64,000 nt of DNA. Origin: Desmodesmus armatus. Its lineage: Eukaryota > Chlorophyta > Chlorophyceae > Sphaeropleales > Scenedesmaceae. The stretch is from assembly GCA_007449985.2 (NCBI GenBank), contig VIIQ02000895.1:186001-250000 (forward strand). The letters are read 5' to 3'. The notes under the pieces were generated by a model, which saw nothing but the letters and a program-made list of their open reading frames with translations, was not told where the DNA came from and did no database searches. Below are positions 56,900 to 64,000 of this stretch, piece after piece. A program made the position numbers and the translations under genes. Position 1 is the stretch's first letter. The number at the start of each line of letters is the position of its first letter.

Positions 56900-59800
56900 A
56901 TGCCTACAGCAGCGGGCTCTCAGGCGGATTCAACGCCCGTGCTAGTCGACACTGGCGCTCTGCGGATAGAAGAGCTACGAGGCCCAGACCAGCTACCAGA
57001 TAACAAGAAACTGCAGGGATATGGCGACGCTGCCGGCGATCGCACCCTGCAGCCCACCACAGGCGACCAAGGTACTGTACACCTGCCTTCCAGCTGCTGC
57101 TGTTGCACACGGCTTGCACAGCGCTCTGTGAGTCCCTCTGCTGAGCTTGCTGCCCTCATGGATGCTGCTTGCAGTTGTTTTCCGTGTGAAGGAGGTTGGG
57201 AGCAACTCGGATGCTGCCCCACAGCTGGCAGTGCTAGGCAGTCCGCAGGTGGGTCCTTGCTGTCCTGCATCACCAGCACGCATGCATGATGCTCGCACCA
57301 GTGCTCATTGTGTAAGCTGTATCGTGCGCTACAGCAACGTACATGGCTGGATTATCAGGTGCCGATGTAGCCAAAGCAGCCTGCATCCTTCTGCGTAGCT
57401 GCCATAACGTCCCGGCGGCGTTGTGTTCTGTACCTACAGGTGCCTGTGGGTGTGTCGTCAGCGCTGGGATACCTTCACTTGGGTCAGGTTGCCCGTGTGA
57501 AGCTGCCCCCACACCTGATGGAGCAGACAGTCACTGACACTGGGGGTAAGGCGGGATTATGCATGGGGGACTGCACCGGTCTTGATGAGTGTTGACCAAG
57601 TTGGATGTGTGCTTGTTTGTAGGCCATCGGGGTTGGATGGGGAGCACTTGGACGCGCGCATTGCAGACGGCAACTCAGCAGCCGGCCTCAGCAATGTGCC
57701 AATGTGTGACAAACAATCATCAGTGGCGCTGCAGCCCCCAACATGCCATTTTTGCCATTGAGTTGGATCCGCATGGCAGCGCATGCATAGCGCACCAAGT
57801 AAACACTGGCGCGCAGGTGCAGCGCAGCCACAAACCTGCCAAGTCTGTACAGTGTAGCTGTTGTTATCAGCCAGTAGCCGACAGCACGGATACAGACTTG
57901 TTGTCCTGACCATGCACACGCGCAGGCACCATGCAAGATGTTGACAGCTCCGTGGGGACGGCAGCAGCGGCAGGCAAGCCTACCCAATCAGCGCAACACA
58001 GCAGCAGCACCAGCCAGGCCCAGGACAGGGATGAGCACCAAAAGGACCAGCAAACCAAGGCCCACCAGCACACACAGCAGCAGCAGCAAGGTGGGGAGCG
58101 TCCTGTTGCCAGCCACCCCATTGACGTGGTGGGTGCAGCACAGCATGGCGCTGTGCCAGTACACACCTCAGGTAGCAGCCCAAGTGAGCGCAGGCGGCAC
58201 AAGCTTCTGTCTCACAGGCACCACACAGAGGACACCCCACCAGCATCACCAGTAACACAGCCTGGCCACTCCCGGCAGTACAGCGACCCAGTGATCATCA
58301 GGCCCAAGGCATGGCGGGAGAAGCAACACCAGCTGCAGCTGGGCGACGGCGCTGCTGTGTCACCTGGTGCAACCACCACCAGCACCACCACCACCACCAC
58401 ATCAGCAGCGATCTCACCAGCAGCAGCAGCAGGAGGGACCGCCCCCAGGACTAGTCGTGTGGCAGCAGCTGCTGCTCACGCAGCAGCAGCTCGCTCAGAT
58501 GACCCCATCCGTAGGGCCGTGGCAGCATCAATGGCTGGGGGCTCTGGTGGCAGTGCCAGCACCCGGCAGAGCCCCTTGACAGCTTCGACAGCGTCTTCTC
58601 AAGCTGGCTCCAAGACCACAGCAGCAACACAGTACGGCGCCCTCTCAGCACCTATCGTGACAGGCAGCAGCACATCCGCCCAGGCTGCAGCTGTCAGCAG
58701 CACCAACCCCACCCCCGGGCACTCGGCAGCAGCAGCAGGAGGCATGCGGCCCAGCCCCTCCCCAGCTGTCCTGCCTGCATCCCCTGCTGTCAGTGGCACT
58801 GGGGGAGGCAGGCCACCTCTGGGTGACTCACCTGGGACCTGGTCCAGCAGCAGCACTGTGGGGACCCCTGGCAGTGCTGCCATGGTGGCTGGCAGCGGCG
58901 GTGCTCGCTCTGTGAGTCCTGCCCTTATGAGACCAGCAGAGCCGATGAACAGGTAAGGCTTGGATTCTGCAATGGCTGTGGCCTTGTGATAGTGGTTAGG
59001 TTCGAATCCTGCAATGGCTGTTTGCTTATGATAGTGCACGATAGTTGGGGGCTGGGTGACTCCGAGTCTTGGGACCTGGTCCAGCAGCAGCACTGTGGGC
59101 ACCCCTGGCAGCAGTGCTGCCATGGTGGCTGCGGCGGCTGGCAGCATTGCTGGCCGCTCTGTGAGCCCTGCCCTTATGAGGCCAGCAGAGCTGATGAACA
59201 GGTAAGGCTTGGATTCTGCGATGACTGTTTTTTTGCGGTAGTGCTGGATAGTGCGTGCCTTGGGGCACTGTTAATTTGTGTGGATGGTGCAACAATGAAT
59301 GGCTGGAGTGAGAGTGTTGATGGCCTGTAGTGCTCGGCACACCCAGCAGGTACACTGGTGTGATGTGAGACATGTGTCTTCGTATGTCGCAGGTCTCCCA
59401 GCCCAGGGCCAAGCCGTGGGATGATGTACAGTGGCTACACCAGGACCGACAGGACCCCCACTCCAGGCCGCACCCGCAGCGGCAGTGGCCCCCTGCAAGG
59501 CGTGACCTTCGCCAAGATGTCCCCACAGCACTCCACAGAGGGCCCCCTGCCAGCCACACCCCACCCTTCTCCTGCGGTTGATTCCGTACTGACCGCCAGT
59601 GCTGGGACAGCAGATCAGCAGGGCGGTGGGGTGAAGGCGCTGGTGAGCAGGCTGAACCAGCAGCGGGCACAGGAGGCAGCAAGTGCAGGAGGAAGCCGCA
59701 GGGTGTCGGCAGATGGTGCCTCTGCTGCTGCTTCGCCAACAGCGCTGGGAGGGGTCCAGACCCGTGCCATGTCACCTCCAGCAGCAGTAGCAGGTGCCCG

Positions 59801-62703
59801 CAGGGTTTCTGCCGACACTGCTGCATCTCCCACCTCAGCAAAAGGGCGCAGGATTTCTGCCGACAGCGGCAGCAGCAGCAGCCACACGGGCTTTGTCACA
59901 CCCCCTGCTGCAGGAGGGACCCCCTTCTTCACCCCAGGCAGCAACACCCCCCAGTCCAGTGGCAGTGATGCCAACAGTACAGTCACAGGGGGCAGCACCA
60001 TCTCCAGCAACAGCAACATCAGCATGAGCTCTGTCAACCAGGCCGGCAGCAGGCAGGGCCCTCCTCCTCGCTCCCTCATGACCCTAGAGGGTCTCAGGAG
60101 CCCAGGAGCCACTACCACAACAGCAACAGCCACAGCACCAACGGCAGCCTCAGCAGATGCCATGTTTGGTGCCGCCAACGGCGCGGCTTCGGCTAGCAGC
60201 GTCACTGGCAGCAGCAATGCTGCAGGGGCGGTGTCTGCAAGGAGCCCTAGGCCTGCTGGCCTCTCTGCTTTGATGCCGCAGCAGCAGCAGCCCGGCTCAG
60301 CTAGCTCAACAGCGGCGAGTAACAGGACCGAGAGTGCAGACACAGCAGCAGCTACTGGTAGTACTGCAGCTAGGGCTGGTGACAGCACAGCACGGCAGCT
60401 GGACTTTGACAGCCGTGACCGGGCCACAGATGCTGCTACCGAGCGGGGTGGGGTTCAACCGCAGGCTGGTGGCAGAGCTGCACACACGGATAGTACCTCT
60501 GTGCTGCAGGCTGCTGCTGATAAGCTGAGGAATGTGTTTGGAATGGAGACAGCAGATGCTGCTGAGGGACCCTCCTCAACTGCAGCCAAGCAGGGTGCCA
60601 GCGGCAGCAGCAGCGGCAGGGAGCAAAGGCAGCCGGGTGGTATAGATGTCTCTGTGCTGCGTGATGCAGCAGGCAACATCAGAGCCACTGACTCAGGGGA
60701 ATCACAGGGAGGCGGTCAGGACAAGGGGAATGTCACCTTCTCTCGCTGGCTGCCTGCTGGAGGCGGCAGCAGCAGCATGATGGCAGCAGCGGATGCCAGG
60801 AAGAGTGGCAGCAGTGACTCTGCTGCTGGCAGCAGTGGCAGCAGCATCTACAGGTCAAGGGAGGCAGCTGCAATGGCAGCAGCACTGCAGCCTGGCTTCA
60901 ACAACAGCACAGGTGAGATACTATCTTGAGAAGATACTTGATCTTCGGAAGATCACGTCCAGTGTACTGCTACAGTGTACTGTCACGTCAGCACGGGTCA
61001 ATTGCAAGGGCACGCTTGAACACCTTATTACTGCCTCGGGTTGGTGAGAGGATGCAGACAGCGGGTGCCATTCAATGGAGTCCTGTTGTGCGGCCTTTTC
61101 GAGCACAACCGCTTTTTTTGGCCTTCCTCTGACTAGCTGCTCACACAATCAACACAACAAATGTGGACCATTGTGCTTGCTTGTGCGCCATGCCTTGTGT
61201 CATGCAGGGGCAAGTAGCGGTGTCACAGCCACCATCAGCACAGTGGATGAGTCTGAAGGGGAGGGGGTCAACCTGCAAAACTACCCTGCTGCCCGACACA
61301 AGGTGGAGAGCTTTGGTAGCGTAGGCGCAGATGTGTCAACAGGCGCCCGTCTGCCTGCTGTTACTGCTGCAGCAGCAGCCACTCCTGCAGCTACAGGGGC
61401 CCCAGCACAGGGTTTTGGCAGTCAGGTGGCACCTGTCAGTGCTGATGCAGCAGAAAAAACCGGGGCGGGTGTGGGCATGAGCCCAGCAGTAGACACACAG
61501 CCGGTAGCAGCGACAGCGGCAGCGCCTGCCATTGTGTCTCCCAGCAAGGCTGCTGCGGCAGCAGCACTTGCATCCTTTGGCGCAGTAGAGGCCGGTGCAC
61601 CTGCCGTTGTTGCTGTTGATACCTCAGGACTAGCAAACAGTCTCAAGGGAGGGGTCCCCAGCCCAGCACCCCCTCCCGTGCTGCAGCTATACACCAAAAC
61701 CGGTGCAGGGCAGCGCCCTTCTGCTGCAGCAGGTGCGGTGCAGGGCTCTGCTGGTGCTGGCAACAACCGCGGCACTGCAGTGTACATGAGGCCTGTGGAG
61801 GAGGCCCTCATGCCTGGGCGCAGCACCAGCAGCAGCTTCACTGGGCAGAAGAGCAGCGGCAGTAGCTTCACAGCGCAGCAGGGCAGCAGCGCTACAGCCG
61901 CCCACGGCACCTCTGCTTTTGCTGCTTCTGCTGGCAGTGCTGAGGCAGGCAATGCATTTGGCAAGGACCGTACGCGTCCGACAACAGGCGCTAATGGTGC
62001 AGTGACGGCAGCTGGTGCTGGTGCTGGTGAGGGCAGTGGGGCTCAGCATGCACCTGGCACTGCAGGAGCTGGGGGCACTGATGGTGCTGGTGGTGATGGC
62101 AGGGTGGAGTATGAAGTGGAGGTGTTGGGAGTTGTACCAGGTGGGGAGGCAGTGGGGTGCAATGGATCCTGTGGCAACATGCAGCCTGCAGGACGGAGTG
62201 TGTGCAGTGAATGAGGCATGTAGCTTGCTGGCAGCAATTGCAAGGCCTCCTCCTGCACATCATTAGCATATGCACTGACTTGCCATTTACGAGAGCGCAA
62301 CTGGCCTACGCATGGCTGATGCAAGCAGTCGCCCGCCTAAACAATCTGGCTCAACTATTGCCAGCCCCTGCAGTCTGCAGAGCAATCGTTGATAGTCACG
62401 ATCAGCACTGCTCACACGTGCTGCCCCTTCTCTGCAGGTCACGGAACCATGTCAGGTCAGCCTGTGCTGTCAGAGATTGCTCAGCAGGAGCACATCACCC
62501 CTCAAGATGTTAGACAGGCAGCAGCAGAGCTGGCAACTACAGAGCCCCACCTGAAGCCCCCTAAGCCTGCCAAGGGCTGCGGCAGTTGGGTGAGGCGGCA
62601 CCTGTCCCTCAATGTGGATGCACCCAGGAGGGCTGCAAAGAAGGGAGGGAAGGCGACGGGTCTCAGGGGCTGCTTTGGGGGTGGGAAGAAGAAGCAGAAG
62701 TAG
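56900..62703 (+). CDS. Large Ser/Ala/Gly-rich disordered protein with basic C-terminus
   Basis: Exons: 56900-57071, 57175-57248, 57440-57545, 57926-58952, 59393-60912, 61208-62140, 62438-62703 (TAG); 1365 aa with consistent phases. Residues ~58-118 (VVFRVKEVG, then QVPVGVSSALGYLHLGQVAR, then VKLPPHLMEQ) recall the last strands of an FKBP fold, but catalytic residues cannot be confirmed. The next ~1100 residues are low-complexity, with Ser, Ala, Gly, Thr and Gln runs and RRVSADGAS/RRVSADTAAS/RRISADSGSS repeats that look like basophilic kinase sites. SPSPGPSRGMMYSGYTRTDR and TPTPGRTRSGS are Ser/Thr-Pro rich. The C-terminus is Lys/Arg-rich with CGSWVRRHLSLN and CFGGGKKKQK. Function is unknown; a phosphorylated scaffold or membrane- or cytoskeleton-associated protein is possible. 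The start is the first Met after an in-frame TGA at 56894-56896. A candidate TGTAA lies at 63189-63193. Confidence 0.72.
58834..59229 (+). repeat. Duplicated 3' end of exon 4 of the large gene
   Basis: 58834-58979 recurs at 59071-59229 with small indels, including the exon end (ALMRPAE(P/L)MNR), the donor GTAAGG and the following ~20 intron bases. A third piece of the intron part lies at ~59003-59036. The copy lacks an acceptor in the phase required, so it is probably not used as an exon. Confidence 0.92.
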
Positions 62704-63741
62704 AAGGCAGAGCAGTGACGGCAAGTGGGAGATGTTGACAGGACTTTGAGGGCTGTACAGCAGTTTGTTGGAAGCCAAAGCAGCGGCACAGGGCAGGAGT
62801 CATGGCGGTGGGACATGCGCCAGCGCACACAGGTTGATCGCGAACTGAAGCAGCATGAGGCAATGACAGCATGTTACGGATAGGCTTGTGCTGCACAGCT
62901 TGGCTGGTGGTGTGCTGGACTTGGGCAGCCTTCCACTCAACAGCTGCCCGTAGTTTGGCTGCCATCAGTGTTTGGTGTGGGAACGTGCATCATCAACCAA
63001 GTTGTCATCCATTGGGCAGAATGTGTGTGGTGTTTGTGTGTCTGACGGATGCAGCTGTCACCTCTGCAGAGCCTCAGGGTTGTGGAATCACCTGTGTCAA
63101 AGCAAGGTTGTTTGGTGTCAAAGCAAGGTTGTTTGTACGGTATGTTGGCATGTGGTTGCAGGGCACAGACTATGCCAGTGTGTATAGGTGTAAGGGATGG
63201 TGTGGCTTTCAAATCAATCCTGCTTAATCAATAAAGGCTAGTGTGCGCTGTACAGTTCAGTGCACGTGCTGAGCTGTCACCCCTTCATACCAATGAACCC
63301 TACTTTGACAAGTACAGGAGGGTTGACAATCCAGGCGGCCGATCTTCGAGTTCCGGGTATGCGACAACCAAGGTCCCACAACGCCATTTCAAAGATTTTT
63401 TCTGACCTCTCCAGCAAGCCCAGAGACCTCCACCGTTGCAATCGATCATCTTCAATTCATCTGGCAACCCCAAGCACCAACCAACGGCCAATTTCACCGT
63501 CGTTCCTTTTTGTTGAGTCAATCTCAACTTCTTGACAGGCTGTTCTGGCGCAGGTAAGTGAGCTACAGCCGCTGCTGTCAGAGTCACCAGTCAGGCATGG
63601 CCTAGTGACCATTTTCCGGAACCAGCACTACGGTCAAATCGCGAATGTGTCAGCCCACAACTTCTCTTATGTAAGCATTCAGAACGATCTGCATCAGTCA
63701 GAACGTCCAGGCGCCTGTTCATTTTGTTTATTGCCCCCAGG
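62704..63741. other. 3' flank of large gene and 5' region of LRR copy 3
   Basis: Contains a 20-nt direct repeat (GTGTCAAAGCAAGGTTGTTT, twice within 63092-63137), a TGTAA at 63189-63193, and the 5' UTR exon of LRR copy 3 with its donor at 63554-63559 (GTAAGT). Confidence 0.55.
63429..63450 (+). promoter_or_regulatory. Conserved element in 5' UTR exon of LRR copy 3
   Basis: CCACCGTTGCAATCGATCAT, matching the elements upstream of LRR copies 1 and 2 although the surrounding sequence has diverged much more. Confidence 0.55.
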
Positions 63742-64000
63742 ATGCCACGCCAAGAGTCCTCCCTGCTGCTGGCGCTGCCAGACCCCTGCCTGCTGGCGGT
63801 GCTGCAGTACTGTGCAGACAGCGACCAGCGCAGCCTGTTCAGTGCCGCCAGGGCTCACAGCAGGCTGCGCAAGGCAGCTGCGGCGGTGCTGCCCAGCATT
63901 ACAGCAGACTTGCCCCAGCAGCAGAAAGCAAACAGCTTGAAGCTGTACCTCAGGAACCACGCGCGGCACGTGTCCAGCATCAACCTCAAAGGGACTGAGG
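63742..64000 (+). CDS. F-box-like/LRR gene copy 3, 3' truncated by window
   Basis: The open frame runs from ATG at 63742 to the window end (86 codons), preceded by the acceptor CCCCAG. It encodes MPRQESSLLLALPDPCLLAV and the F-box-like segment, then ITADLPQQQKANSLKLYLRN, and continues through INLKGTE. It is on the opposite strand to copies 1 and 2 and about 10 kb from copy 2. It has AAA (Lys) at the codon that is TAA in copy 1. It is intact as far as can be seen. Confidence 0.88.
   Translation, partial: MPRQESSLLLALPDPCLLAVLQYCADSDQRSLFSAARAHSRLRKAAAAVLPSITADLPQQQKANSLKLYLRNHARHVSSINLKGTE

Noticed and set aside
57623..57909. Possible extra exon reading PSGLDGEHLDARIADGNSAA
   Set aside because: It reads like protein, but the only acceptor (57621-57622) puts it in the wrong phase after the donor at 57545, while skipping it joins 57545 to 57926 perfectly. 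Left as intron.
59071..59201. Duplicated exon of the large gene as a real alternative exon
   Set aside because: The only nearby upstream AG (59042-59043 region) gives a different phase from the exon it copies, so inclusion would shift the frame.
59615..60427. 270-codon open frame on the minus strand
   Set aside because: It lies antisense to the low-complexity exon of the large plus-strand gene; GC-rich Ser/Ala codons leave the opposite frame open. No exon signals or recognisable protein.

Overview
This window reads as nuclear DNA of a green alga (Chlorophyta, probably Chlorophyceae). The reasons are intron-dense genes with GT..(Y)GCAG introns of roughly 100-550 bp, GC-rich coding sequence full of CAG/GCT runs (poly-Gln, poly-Ala, Ser/Gly), gene families that fit a chlorophyte (REX1-B, CCX exchanger, organellar GyrA, F-box/LRR clusters), and TGTAA-type motifs downstream of several stop codons. 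The assignment is inferred from gene content and style; no marker gene fixes the genus. All exon models were built by hand from splice signals, reading phase and protein similarity. Internal phases agree throughout except where I report a break.

Layout, left to right. 1-3205 (+): 3' part of a secreted protein with a P-domain-like module. 4222-7501 (+): TFIIB. 9063-10413 and 12085-13457 (-): tandem pair of small multi-pass membrane proteins. 13748-15802 and 15967-16562 (-): the DNA-repair pair REX1-B and TFB5/REX1-S, only 164 nt apart. 16958-22586 (+): CCX-type cation/Ca2+ exchanger, divergent from REX1. 23591-24962 (-): BTB-like protein. 25448-27942 (+): BUB3. 28620-37176 (-): 20-exon organellar DNA gyrase A. 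37749-47202 (+): 19-exon VPS18. 48673-53444 (-): two tandem F-box-like/LRR genes, each carrying a disabling change. 54687-55813 (-): zinc-ribbon protein. 56900-62703 (+): very large low-complexity protein. 63742-64000 (+): start of a third, so far intact, LRR copy in inverted orientation.

The genes are mostly housekeeping: transcription initiation (TFIIB), TFIIH and excision repair (TFB5, REX1-B), spindle checkpoint (BUB3), vacuolar tethering (VPS18), organelle DNA topology (GyrA) and ion transport (CCX).

The strongest observation is the REX1 locus. Between the REX1-S start codon and the REX1-B start codon the predicted mRNA has about 395 nt with no AUG in any frame, with a weak first start context and a strong second one. 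That is the signature expected of a dicistronic nuclear mRNA read by leaky scanning. The second theme is repeated duplication of exon ends together with their splice sites into neighbouring introns (VPS18 at four places, and the 57-62 kb gene). The third is a ~2.7-2.9 kb tandem duplication carrying the LRR genes. Two of the three broken frames (VPS18, LRR copy 2) are one-base losses in homopolymer runs, so assembly error must be considered.
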